Assembly (NCBI GenBank): GCA_029931535.1
Contig: JAQPZY010001148.1
Coordinates: 248,001-312,000 of the forward strand
Direction: 5' to 3'
Length of the DNA: 64,000 bases
Source of the DNA: Margaritifera margaritifera
Lineage: Eukaryota > Mollusca > Bivalvia > Unionida > Margaritiferidae
Of this stretch, positions 11,728 to 24,519 are shown one piece after another; within the stretch, counting starts at the first letter, position 1, and each line of letters begins with the position of its first letter. A program made the position numbers and the translations under genes. The notes beneath the pieces were generated by a model that did no database searches, was not told the DNA's origin, and saw only the letters and a list, made by a program, of their open reading frames with translations.

Positions 11728-11994
11728 CAACGAAGGTTTCAGATAACGGATGCAGCCCTCGAGGACGAGCTGGAATGTCAAAGGTCTTAATTTCATAGGT
11801 AATATGGTCTCTTCATCGTAAACTAAACTCCATCTGCATTGATTAAGGGAGTTTGACCATATTTGGTATGATGTTTAACAAATAAGAGTAGGTGCCAACT
11901 ACGATTTCAGACCCTGCATATATTCACCAGAGGAAGAGAAAGTTAAATAATATCGACTCTTCCTTGTACACTGAACTCCATCTACACCGATAGA
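11728..11994. repeat. Left flank of the large minisatellite: longer parental repeat units
   Basis: This flank holds one or two diverged copies of a longer unit that includes gcaacgaaggtttc, cataggtaatatgg, aactccatctgca and a tgaccatatttggtatgatg segment followed by tttaacaaataag. The last part is a diverged version of the 42-43 bp unit that fills the next 5.6 kb. The same strings gcaacgaaggtttc (as acaacgaaggtttc) and cataggtaatatgg come back on the right side at about 17630-17690. So the array is a local amplification of one part of a longer repeat. Confidence 0.75.
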
Positions 11995-14900
11995 GCGAGT
12001 GTGATCATATTTTGGTATAGTGCTTTACAAAGATACATAGACTGTGATCATATTTTGGTATAGTGCTTTACAAGGATACATAGAGTGTGATCATATTTTG
12101 GTATAGTGCTTACAAGGATACATAGTGTATGATCATATTTTGGTATAGTTCTTTACAAAGATACATAGACTGTGATCATATTTTGGTTTAGTGCTTTACA
12201 AAGATACATAGACTGTGATCATATTTTGGTATAGTGCTTTACAAAGATACATAGACTGTGATCATATTTTGGTATAGTGCTTACAAGGATACATAGAGTG
12301 AGATCATATTTTGGTATAGTGCTTTACAAAGATACATAGACTGTGATCATATTTTGGTATGGTGCTTTACAAAGATACACAGAGTGTGATCATATTTTGG
12401 TATAGTGCTTTACAAAGATACATAGACTGTGATCATATTTTGGTATAGTGCTTTACAAAGATACATAGACTGTGATCATATTTTGGTATAGTGCTTACAA
12501 GGATACATAGAGTGTGATCATATTTTGGTATAGTGCTTACAAGGATACATAGAGTGAGATCATATTTTGGTATAGTGCTTTGCAAGGATACATAGAGTGT
12601 GATCATATTTTGGTATAGTGCTTACAAGGATACATAGACTGTGCTCATATCTTGGTATAGTGCTTTACAAAGATACATATAGAGTGTGATCATATTTTGG
12701 TATATTGCTTTACAAGGATACATAGACTGAGATCATATTTTGGTATAGTGCTTACAAGGATACATAGAGTGTGATCATATTTTGGTATAGTGCTTACAAG
12801 GATACATAGAGTGAGATCATATTTTGGTATATTGCTTTACAAAGATACATAGAGTGTGATCATATTTTGGTATAGTGCTTACAAGGATACATAGAGAGTG
12901 ATCATGTTTTGGTATAATGCTTACAAGGATACATAGAGTGTGATCATATTTTGGTATATTGCTTTACAAGGATACATAGAGTGAGATCATATTTTGGTAT
13001 AGTGCTTACAAGGATACATAGAGTGTGATCATAGTTTGGTATAGTGCTTACAAGGATACATAGAGTGTGAACATATTTTGGTATAGTGCTTACAAGGATA
13101 CATAGAGTGAGATCATATTTTGGTATATTGCTTTACAAAGATACATAGAGTGTGATCATATTTTGGTATAGTGCTTACAAGGATACATAGAGTGTGATCA
13201 TGTTTTGGTATAATGCTTACAAGGATACATAGAGTGTGATCATATTTTGGTATATTGCTTTACAAGGATACATAGAGTGAGATCATATTTTGGTATAGTG
13301 CTTACAAGGATACATAGAGTGTGATCATATTTTGGTATATTGCTTACAAGGATACATAGAGTGTGATCATATTTTTGTATAGTGCTTACAAGGATACATA
13401 GAGTGTGATCATATTTTGGTATATTGCTTTACAATGATACATAGAGTGTGATCATATTTTGGTATATTGCTTTACAAGGATACATAGAGTGTGATCATAT
13501 TTTGGTATATTGCTTTACAAGGATACATAGAGTGTGATCATATTTTGGTATATTGCTTACAAGGATACATAGAGTGTGATCATATTTTGGTATAGTGCTT
13601 TACAAGGATACATAGAGTGTGATCATATTTTGGTATAGTGCTTACAATGATACCTAGAATGAGATCATATTTTGGTATAGTGCTTTACAAGGATATATAG
13701 AGTGTGATCATATTTTGGTATACTGCTTACAAGGATACATAGAGTGAGATCATATTTTGGTATAGTGCTTTACAAAGATACATAGAGTGTGATCATATTT
13801 TGGTATAGTGCTTACAAGGATACATAGAGTGAGATCATATTTTGGTATAGTGCTTACAAGGATACATAGAGTGAGGTCATGTTTTGGTATAGTGCTTACA
13901 AGGATACATTGAGTGAGATCATATTTTGGTATTGTACTTACAAGGATACATAGAGTGAGATCATATTTTGGTATATTGCTTTACAAGGATACATAGAGTG
14001 AGATCATGTTTTGGTATATTGCTTTACAAGGATACATAGAGTGAGATCATGTTTTGGTATATTGCTTTACAAGGATACATAGAGTGAGATCATATTTTGG
14101 TATATTGCTTTACAAGGATACATAAGGTGAGATCATGTTTTGGTATATTGCTTGACAAGGATACATAGAGTGAGATCATATTTTGGTATATTGCTTTACA
14201 AGGATACATTGAGTGTGATCATATTTTGGTATAGTGCTTTACAAGGATACATAGAGTGTGATCATATTTTGGTATAGTGCTTACACGGATACATAGAGTG
14301 TGATCATATTTTGGTATATTGCTTTACAAGGATACATAGAGTGAGATCATATTTTGGTATAGTGCTTTACAAAGATACATAGAGTGTGATCATATTTTGG
14401 TATAGTGCTTACAAGGATACATAGAGTGAGATCATGTTTTGGTATTGTGCTTACAAGTATACATAGAGTGAGATCATATTTTGGTATTGTACTTACAAGG
14501 ATACATAGAGTGAGATCATATTTTGGTATAGTGCTTACAAGGATACATAGAGTGTGATCATATTTTGGTATAGTGCTTGCAAGGATACATAGAGTGAGAT
14601 CATGTTTTGGTATATCGCTTTACAAGGATACATAGAGTGAGATCATGTTTTGGTATATTGCTTTACAAGGATACATAGAGTGAGATCATATTTTGGTATA
14701 TTGCTTTACAATGATACATAGAGTGAGATTATGTTTTGGTATATTGCTTGACAAGGATACATAGAGTGAGATCATGTTTTTGTATAGTGCTTACAAGGAT
14801 ACATAGAGTGAGATCATGTTTTGGTATATTGCTTTACAAGGATACATAGAATGAGATCATATTTTGGTATATTGCTTTACAAGGATACATAGAGTGAGAT

Positions 14901-17580
14901 CATGTTTTGGTATATTGCTTTACAAGGATACATAGAGTGAGATCATGTTTTGGTATAGTGCTTTACAAGGATACATAGAGTGAGATCATGTTTTTGTATA
15001 GTGCTTACAAGGATACATTGAGTGAGATCATATTTTGGTATTGTACTTACAAGGATACATAGAGTGAGATCATATTTTGGTATATTGCTTTACAAGGATA
15101 CATAGAGTGAGATCATGTTTTGGTATATTGCTTTACAAGGATACATAGAGTGAGATCATGTTTTGGTATATTGCTTTACAAGGATACATAGAGTGAGATC
15201 ATATTTTGGTATATTGCTTTACAAGGATACATAAGGTGAGATCATGTTTTGGTATATTGCTTGACAAGGATACATAGAGTGAGATCATATTTTGGTATAT
15301 TGCTTTACAAGGATACATTGAGTGTGATCATATTTTGGTATAGTGCTTTACAAGGATACATAGAGTGTGATCATATTTTGGTATAGTGCTTACAAGGATA
15401 CATAGAGTGTGATCATATTTTGGTATATTGCTTTACAAGGATACATAGAGTGAGATCATATTTTGGTATAGTGCTTTACAAAGATACATAGAGTGTGATC
15501 ATATTTTGGTATAGTGCTTACAAGGATACATAGAGTGAGATCATGTTTTGGTATAGTGCTTACAAGTATACATAGAGTGAGATCATATTTTGGTATTGTA
15601 CTTACAAGGATACATAGAGTGTGATCATATTTTGGTATAGTGCTTACAAGGATACATAGAGTGTGATCATATTTTGGTATAGTGCTTGCAAGGATACATA
15701 GAGTGAGATCATGTTTTGGTATATCGCTTTACAAGGATACATAGAGTGAGATCATGTTTTGGTATATTGCTTTACAAGGATACATAGAGTGAGATCATAT
15801 TTTGGTATATTGCTTTACAATGATACATAGAGTGAGATTATGTTTTGGTATATTGCTTGACAAGGATACATAGAGTGAGATCATATTTTGGTATATTGCT
15901 TTACAAGGATACATAGGGTGAGATCATGTTTTGGTATAGTGCTTTACAAAGATACATAGAGTGTGATCATATTTTGGTATAGTGCTTACAAGGATACATT
16001 GAGTGAGATCATGTTTTGGTATAGTGCTAACAAGTATACATAGAGTGAGATCATATTTTGGTATTGTACTTACAAGGATACATAGAGTGTGATCATATTT
16101 TGGTATAGTGCTTACAAGGATACATAGAGTGTGATCATATTTTGGTATAGTGCTTGCAAGGATACATAGAGTGAGATCATGTTTTGGTATATCGCTTTAC
16201 AAGGATACATAGAGTGAGATCATGTTTTGGTATATTGCTTTACAAGGATACATAGAGTGAGATCATATTTTGGTATATTGCTTTACAATGATACATAGAG
16301 TGAGATTATGTTTTGGTATATTGCTTGACAAGGATACATAGAGTGAGATCATGTTTTTGTATAGTGCTTACAAGCATACATAGAGTGAGATCATGTTTTG
16401 GTATATTGCTTTACAAGGATACATAGAATGAGATCATATTTTGGTATATTGCTTTACAAGGATACATAGAGTGAGATCATGTTTTGGTATATTGCTTTAC
16501 AAGGATACATAGAGTGAGATCATGTTTTGGTATAGTGCTTTACAAGGATACATAGAGTGAGATCATGTTTTTGTATAGTGCTTACAAGGATACATTGAGT
16601 GAGATCATATTTTGGTATTGTACTTACAAGGATACATAGAGTGAGATCATATTTTGGTATATTGCTTTACAAGGATACATAGAGTGAGATCATGTTTTGG
16701 TATATTGCTTTACAAGGATACATAGAGTGAGATCATGTTTTGGTATATTGCTTTACAAGGATACATAGAGTGAGATCATATTTTGGTATATTGCTTTACA
16801 AGAATACATAAGGTGAGATCATGTTTTGGTATATTGCTTGACAAGGATACATAGAGTGAGATCATATTTTGGTATATTGCTTTACAAGGATACATTGAGT
16901 GTGATCATATTTTGGTATAGTGCTTTACAAGGATACAAAGAGTGTGATCATATTTTGGTATAGTGCTTACAAGGATACATAGAGTGTGATCATATTTTGG
17001 TATATTGCTTTACAAGGATACATAGAGTGAGATCATATTTTGGTATAGTGCTTTACAAAGATACATAGAGTGTGATCATATTTTGGTATAGTGCTTACAA
17101 GGATACATAGAGTGAGATCATGTTTTGGTATAGTGCTTACAAGTATACATAGAGTGAGATCATATTTTGGTATTGTACTTACAAGGATACATAGAGTGTG
17201 ATCATATTTTGGTATAGTGCTTACAAGGATACATAGAGTGTGATCATATTTTGGTATATTGCTTGACAAGGATACATAGAGTGAGATCATATTTTGGTAT
17301 ATTGCTTTACAAGGATACATAGGGTGAGATCATGTTTTGGTATATTGCTTTACAAGGATACATAGAATGAGATCATATTTTGGTATATTGCTTTACAAGG
17401 ATACATAGAGTGAGATCATGTTTTGGTATATTGCTTTACAAGGATACATAGAGTGAGATCATGTTTTGGTATAGTGCTTTACATGGATACATAGAGTGAG
17501 ATCATGTTTTTGTATAGTGCTTACAAGGATACATAGAGTGAGATCATGTTTTAGTATGGTGCTTTACAATGATACATAGA
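11995..17580. repeat. Large 42-43 bp minisatellite, about 130 units
   Basis: The unit is gagtgtgatcatattttggt followed by atagtgctttacaaggatac and ata, 43 bp, or 42 bp where cttta is ctta. About 130 copies run without a break. Variants are shared in patterns: tgtgatc versus tgagatc, atattttgg versus atgttttgg, tatagtgc versus tatattgc, aagatac versus aggatac. Long blocks recur in the same order (for example starting near 13907, 15019 and 16597, and near 14440, 15555, 16020 and 17135), so there is a higher-order structure with a shift of about 1.1 kb. No coding function. The minus-strand 95-codon frame near 17.0-17.3 kb is only an array artefact. Confidence 0.98.
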
Positions 17581-17699
17581 GAATAACTAAAATTTCTGAT
17601 CCTGGATATATCCGCCTGGGGGTGTGGTGGTCATAGGTAATATGGACTATTAATATTGTGTTTCACGAGGATGAGTTGATAACAACGAAGGTTTCGAAT

Positions 17700-18830
17700 T
17701 CCCGAAAGAAGCCTATGGGGTATGTGTGTGTGGAGAAGGGTGGGAGTAAAGAAACATGAAAGGTGCAGATATTGGTGAGCGGTTTTATCTCTAGTTGACA
17801 TTCATATAGAAATGGGAAAATAAGAAATATCATAAATTTACAAAAACGTAACTTTACCTTATATATACAGGACTAATCAGGGGAAGGGACGGAGCCGATG
17901 CCATCCCCTCCACCCCCCATTCTTGATCATAATGAGCGCGAAACAACCTGAACGTTTCCTAGAGTAAGTTTCATTTACAGTTAGAGGGCTAAAATTATGC
18001 CCTGGAAATGCTTAAAATACAGGAGCTTCATGGGGCCTCACACTCTGGGCCCCCACTGGGGATTCTGTCCTAGAGATCCTTTGCCTATTTATTTACGCTC
18101 CCCCTGAAGTATTATTTTGGATCCGTCCACGATTTTGTTTTTAAAAAAATTTGGGTGTTGGGGGTGGGGGCAGGGGGTAGAATCAGGTCACAAAGTTCTC
18201 TTTATTCAAAAGTAGCTTAGAACTCTCTTAATCAATAAGACTGAAATTTGAAGTTTTTTCATGAATGGATCACATTCATTTCATATTGGTAGATACATCT
18301 GTATTCCACCCTACTTGGGGTGGGTGTCTACGAACAGAGCTTAACCATTATATTTTGGGTCGATAAGTCCCAGCTGACTTCTTGCAAATATTATAATTAA
18401 AATTTGACAGTTTTTCAAGATCACACAAGTTTCAGATTATTTGATACATGTACTTTTGTGCCGCCAGCTTTACTCAAACATTAGAATATCACGTACTGCT
18501 AGAATATAGTAATTTTTGTATTTAAATTATTATTATTATTATTTTTTTTTTTGTATGTGGTATATAATTTATGTACTTATTAACTAAGTTTGCAAAAATG
18601 ACGATCTTGCACAGTTTTTGCTTTATACAAACGTGTACTGTAACGAAAAGGAAAGGCATTGAATCATCGGGCCCAAACTCTTGTTAATTACGTCAGCAGA
18701 ACGTTACACTCTTAGTCATTGTTTTGTTTACCTATGTGCTGGATATTGCAAAAATATGGTATGAGGAGAGGCAGATAATTATATGATACCATTTTGAATT
18801 AGAGTTCAAATCAGGGAAACGTAACTTTAA
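17700..18830. other. Spacer without recognised genes
   Basis: Mixed sequence with G-rich patches (gggtgttgggggtggggg near 18150) and C-rich patches (near 17905). An ATT run and T run lie at about 18525-18552. I could not support a gene, RNA or mobile element. Confidence 0.55.
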
Positions 18831-19007
18831 TTCATGTTCTATGATGATGAATCGTTCACTTACACAACGAACATAAAGCCCGGCACACACGATAACGTTA
18901 GTGTTAAAAAAATAATGCTACCTCCTAATCCAGCCCTCCCGGAAAGACGAAAAAGGAATTATAGAGAAAAAGGGAAGCAACTCTTACAGATTAACTCCTC
19001 TTTCTAC

Positions 19008-19330
19008 CTGCAGCTGTCTTCCTCACCTTCCGGCCTAACCTGTTCCACCCGGATCCCCTTTCTCAGGTTTTCCATGGTTTTCCCAAAGACTAAGTTGTTC
19101 ATCAGCTTGAAGACGTCCTTCTCAAATCAGTCTTCGCTTTGGTCCTGAGATCAGTGTTGAGCTGGATGTACAGCGCCATCCACCCGCTTTGGTCAAATCC
19201 CAGTGTCCGGTGAACCTAAGTGACGCGAATCCCGAGACTGATGTAGAGCTTATGGTTCGGATAATCGACTACATATCGCTCTTTTTCTCGCAGGCTGAGG
19301 ACAAGTTTAGTGCTTTCAGTGAGCTTACCA
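19008..19330 (-). pseudogene. Fragment of a Polinton/Maverick-type DNA polymerase B
   Basis: Reading the minus strand downward from about 19305, the peptide contains KERYVVDYPNHKLYISLGIR, then a stop codon (TAG, about 19213), then a segment with SGWMALYIQLNT, a frameshift near 19130, and FKLMNNLVFGKTMENLRK. These are landmarks of the palm region (motif B neighbourhood) of protein-primed family B polymerases from Polintons and related DNA viruses. The polymerase at 59.0-59.2 kb has the equivalent blocks in the same order (YVVHVEALKQALDNG..., VFGKTIENIRKR). Only about 105 codons remain. Base composition is richer in G+C than that of the 58-61 kb copy, so it comes from a different subfamily. The plus-strand frame of 104 codons over this place is its antisense shadow. 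Confidence 0.78.
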
Positions 19331-20280
19331 GCACTTCATCACATTCGCCCTGGGTTACTAATCCTCACGTTCAAGCGAGTGATAGTAGACATCTCGACAA
19401 AAACGGCAAAGACTGGGCTTAAAAGTTAGATGGCTGGATCGGGGGTGTAGAGTTTAGGGCCAGAAATTAGTTTGCTGAGCCAGGGTTGTACACTACTATG
19501 TCATCATCGATCTTCGATATTGACTCAAGTGTTATTTGTCTCATTTAATATTTGTCTACGTTATTATAATTAACGAGGTTGTTAAAAATAGATCATGTAG
19601 GCCTCTGATTAGTGCATTTGTTTTTTATGTTTGTATTTACGTATCCAGTCGATCGAACTTTGGAACAAAGTCCTTTACTAGGCTTTGGAATACTTAAGTG
19701 TGAAAAAGGGATTATGGTGTTTTAGAGCATTGAAGCCAACATGGACTAAACTAGTCTTAAAACAATATACTATCTCGCACGATGGCCAGTATATTGCTGA
19801 GGAAACGTGCTTCCTTTACAATTCTACGGTTTCGGGCCCGATTTCTGGTGACAGCACATGCTTGTGTACATGGCCACGTGTTCGTGCTCAGCGGTTCACT
19901 TACTGCTGTCCCGTTTCCTCCGTTCAAAGCACGATTATAGCCGTCCAGCGTACTTTGTATTAGATTTCAGGCCTTGTACTATAGTGGTAACGCAAGTTAT
20001 GATTAAGTTTAATCAACACACAGATTCAGGTATGCGATTTCTAGGTGCCACAGATAGGGATATGCAACATAGAATGCTAAAACAGTGCAAATATTCCTAG
20101 TATAAATTTGACGTTTCTATATTTTTCTTGGTGCTTTATACGTTTACCACTACATAACTAAGGAAAAGATTGCTACACTGCGATTGTCAATCCTTTCATC
20201 AGTTTGTTCGTCTTTCCGTCAATTATCTCATCCTACAACATTTGCTGCAAACAAACCGAGCCTGGTGAACTATTTACTCA
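19331..20280. other. Unrecognised segment next to the polymerase fragment
   Basis: Overlapping plus-strand frames (19685-19963 and 19858-20100) are moderately protein-like but match nothing I know. Their G+C level is like that of the adjacent polymerase fragment, so they may be further remains of the same dead element. No motif supports this directly. Confidence 0.3.
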
Positions 20281-20322
20281 TTTAATTAATAATAATAATA
20301 ATAATAAATAATAATAATAATA

Positions 20323-20361
<39 letters not shown>

Positions 20362-20385
20362 ATTATTATTATTATTATTATTATC
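20281..20385. repeat. (TAA)n / (TTA)n microsatellite forming an inverted repeat
   Basis: A run of AAT units switches to a run of ATT units near 20323, so the two halves are self-complementary and could fold into a long hairpin. Composition alone explains this. Confidence 0.9.
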
Positions 20386-22059
20386 CAAGCGCTTGGGGAG
20401 GAGACAAAATTAAATTTAGTTGGATCTTTTAATATTTGATGTAATCATGATGGAAATTAATTCTTTAAATGTACCTAAGAAAGTCGGTGTTTTCGGTTTG
20501 GGATAATCACCACTTATTCAAAATCCTTGTTGTATTTCGTATGTTATCCACGATGCTGGTTACTTTTGGAGACCTGTTAAAACACGACATATGGATCATT
20601 TTCAACAGTTGTCGAATTCAAATATCTGAATCAGGTCAAGGAAAAAAATATAATTACAATTGCAACTACAAAAAATTTAAATAAAAATAAACTTTTGCTT
20701 GCAAAATTATCTAATTTGTTTGCATTCTAAATATATGCATGTACTACGTAGATTCAGAATTTTAGATTTATATTTATCTGTTAAATAAACTAGACGGACT
20801 GCAATAAATATAGATACATATTTTCTGTCTTGAAATGGAGAAGTCTTGGACGAAATTCATTTTCTATTATGTTGTCCTGCCCTACATGAAATTGGAAACA
20901 TCATGTATACCTCCATTTTTGTTGTTGTTGACCTTCCATTTAATATAAACTAATAATCTGCAATGCAAACATTATAGAATATGAAATGATGACAAAAAAC
21001 ATTGTCAGACAGAATCAACAATGAAGAGGAAAAAAAAACGTATAATAAACTCAGCGTAAGCATTGTCATTATATGCAACACGAGAGCAGCTTTAAAAACA
21101 ATATACTTAAAATAAGATTGTAAATAATTATATCGTGAAGGAGAACGGCGCAGAAGTACATGCATTTCAATTTTAATAAAAATAATTTGCAAATAAAATG
21201 TATAGTTTGTACCTAGAAGACTGTAATATTGTTTCAATTATAGCATATTAACAATGTTGTACTCTTTATATGTGTATGATTATATTATGTTAACATTTGC
21301 TGATAATAACTAATTAATATGACTGACATGACATCGTTTGAATTTAATTGAATTGATTTGAATTGAACTAACCTGTTGTAGGAATTGAAATGACAAATAC
21401 TACGGAACATTATATAATACTGATAACATACACATTCAAGACAGCCATACCTCCTCCCCCCCCCCCCCCCGATAATCAAGTTAGCTTAGTTAGTTAAGAG
21501 AATCAAGTTAGCTCTACTGTTCTCGTGATACCCAGTTATGGGAGAACGACAAATTCAACGTTACTGTAGGTTTCGTTAGTTCTTTATTTACTAAGTAGGT
21601 TTTTTACACTTCAGTATGTCTATATTTTGCTGTCGAGCCTATACATATAAGAAGACTTTTATTGGACTGTATTACTTGTAAGAGTCACGCTAGTAAGTTT
21701 GGAATCAATTGACCTACAACTAAAGGAAATAAATAATGCGTGTAGCTCAAATACTACCTATGCACATCAATGAATTTATTCGAAAACGTTTCTTGATTCA
21801 GAATGACTTTGAATGTGTATATTCACAGGAAATAGGTAATACATGACTGCATTGCTACCTAATTAGGTTTATACTACTTAAAAAAAAATAGCAAAAAGAT
21901 GAAGAACATTAGTCAGCCTACATTTAACTGACGTACTATGATCTTTTTAGTAAAAAGGTAATATGCAATGTAGCACAAGAAATTCATTCATTAATATTAG
22001 ATACATAGATGCATCAATAGTAAATCAACTGATTCCAACTAGTCTAATACATACTCCTA

Positions 22060-23572
22060 TCATATGCAAACAGTGGAAATATAGTTATGGTCATAAAGTG
22101 CATATATGTAACAGTTATTTCATAGAAATGAGAATACAAAAGGATTAGACAGAAATATAGAAAGGTAGAAACGGAGAAGAGCACGATTAGGGAACTGTTT
22201 TGTAGTATTTCATTATTTCAATAAATAAGTACATGATAGATTGCATAATAAAATATAACAAATAAGAAGATCGGTATGCCTAGGAGGAAAATAACAGCTA
22301 CAGGCCAAATAATAAAAGTTATAAAGAAATTCTAAAAAGGGATCATTTACATTGAAATTCATCCATAGAGTTATTATGTTTGCTAGATAATGTTCAACTT
22401 ATTCCATTTTGTAAGAGTTACTTGTTGAGCTTATATTAGTTTAGTTTCAGAAATCCTGTTTCCATTAAAGACAAAATCTTATAATAAATGTGTGTAACCT
22501 TTCTTTAATTAAAGTAAATATTCATGCAATTAGTAAATGCTACAGTTAAACGTCAAGTATACTTTCCTGACAAGACCGGATCAAATTGTTTCAGCCCATA
22601 TATATTCTTGTTGTCATTTTTAACGGATCCAAATATGTCAACTTTAGTTGAAATTTTGAAAATGAAATTAACGCCTCTTCATTGTCATTTAAATCAATGA
22701 TATTTCTTATACTACTCTTAGACCAGTGTTTTTAATAAAATAATATTAGAATGCAAAAGTCAACTTGCATCATTGTATAAACTAAATTCTAGTCTATTAT
22801 ATCTGGGGTTCTTTTTATTTATAAAAAATAATGAATAATAAATAAAAATAAGGAAGGTCTTAAGAAATCTTTTCAAAACTAATTTCAAAATATCAAAAAT
22901 AAATTTGTTTTCTATCGTAAGTATTTTTTAAAAATTTGAGGTATGCATATGACTCCATTTTTTTTCCTTTTGTAACAATCATCTCAACCATGGAAGTTTC
23001 AGGAATTGTATTTTTTTTCTTCAAAAAAATCAGTCAAATCTGTCATCTGTAATCCTCCTGAATAAATATTGTTAAAAATATTGATCTTTCTTCTTCACTC
23101 ATCAGGATCATCCTTAAATAAATTTCCTAATAACGTGAGAAGCAGGAAAGAGAACTAAATGAGTGATTTAGGATAATGTGAGGGATTTTATAAATGTTAG
23201 TTTTGAAAATGATATCAGCTTGCTTCTTGTTGAAATTTGCAAAGTAGTTTCTAATTTGTTATATGTTTCTTCAAAACGTAAGTCACATAATTCGCTTAGA
23301 TTAGTTGAAAAAATACTTCCAATATTCTAAATGGACCCTCTACCAATATAATTTAATATTTCACATAATTTACACTTGATAGGGATAAGGATCACATGCA
23401 TATAGTTTTTATTATTCTATATTCATTTTGAATCCATATTTTATGCTATATTTTAGTAATTAATCCATTCCAGCCAAACTTAATTTTGAGTATTTCCCTT
23501 TTGTATAAATTGCCCTTTTATATTTTGGTACTTGTTAGCTGGGATCACCTTGCTCACAACCTAAGTATATCC
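22060..23572. other. AT-rich spacer present only in copy 1
   Basis: No gene or named repeat is visible. Together with the retrotransposon and 180 bp after it, this stretch is missing in copy 2, where the sequence jumps from the equivalent of 22055 to that of 30478. Confidence 0.6.
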
Positions 23573-24360
23573 TGTTATGTATGATGTTTATATAATATTA
23601 CAAATATTTTAGGAAGTTATAAAAGTTTCTTGACTTTAATATTTGCTTAAACCTTAATGTTAAGTAAAATGTTGCCATGTATTAGCTATTGCCCTTGAAT
23701 TAGGTTGTTTACTTAGTATTTGAATTCAAGGACGGTTTTGGTAAACACGTTGTTGATTCAATTTGAGGTCAAGGTTGATTTTGTTTATTGATAAAAGTAG
23801 AATTTCCCTTAGAGTTATGCGTCAAAAGTCACATACACATGTCATATTCTAGAACACTCTGTCATGTGACCTATCTTTAATTATAAATTCAGAGAGAGGA
23901 ATTATTTAAAATATTCATTGGATTATAAAAGTGCTCATAGACTTTTGGATTTTGGATTTTGAATTGATGATTTGGGGATTTATGTGAACTTACTCAAAGA
24001 TATTCTGGAGTACTTCATTTTGGCACATCAGCACATTAAATACATCAGGACATTAAATACTATTGTCACATCAAGATATTCAAGGATACAGTCATTCATT
24101 TGGAACATTCGTTCATTAGGAAGATTTGTTCATTCGGAACATTCATTCACTCGGAACAGTCATTCTTTCAGAACATTCTATATTTAGGACTTATGATTAG
24201 GACACTTAGAATTATTTGATTATTTGGAATTTAATTCACGTTATTGTAAGTTTGAATTTTCACTTTAATTGTCCAGAAATAGATTGTTTGTTGATTTTAC
24301 ATCTATTGTTGGTTTCACTTACTTTCTGTTACATTGTTCTTAGATCATAGAATCGTAACA
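23573..24360 (+). repeat. 5' LTR, 788 bp
   Basis: Starts TGTTATGTATGATGTTTATA and ends ATCGTAACA. It aligns over its length with the 3' LTR at 29417-30299. It lacks about 90 bp present in the 3' LTR (29725-29815, between cctatc and aattcagagagagg). Many point differences show that the insertion is old. It would carry the promoter and polyadenylation signals, but I do not assign a TATA box in such AT-rich sequence. Confidence 0.92.
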
Positions 24361-24366
24361 GAAATT

Positions 24367-24383
24367 TGGAGCTCGTCTGGGAT
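24367..24383 (+). other. Primer-binding site, probably tRNA-Pro
   Basis: tggagctcgtctgggat lies 6 bp after the 5' LTR. It resembles the tRNA-Pro primer-binding sequence of retroviruses (tggggg-ctcgtccgggat type) with one gap and two changes. The position is right for minus-strand priming. The tRNA assignment is inference from memory of that class of site. Confidence 0.55.
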
Positions 24384-24519
24384 AGAATTGCTTTAAATCA
24401 TATTATATATATTAAAGTTATCTTCATATTGATTTTGTCTCGAAATTTTGTGTTGTCTTTGGCAAAGATTTTAATTTGAGGAATTATTTTTTTTTGTACC
24501 AAACCAACAAGCATTCACA

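Noticed and set aside
11995..17580. Regular repeats resembling a CRISPR array
   Set aside because: Units abut directly with no unique spacers, and the genome is eukaryotic.
18834..19148. 104-codon plus-strand frame
   Set aside because: It is the antisense of the minus-strand polymerase fragment and starts and ends without support.
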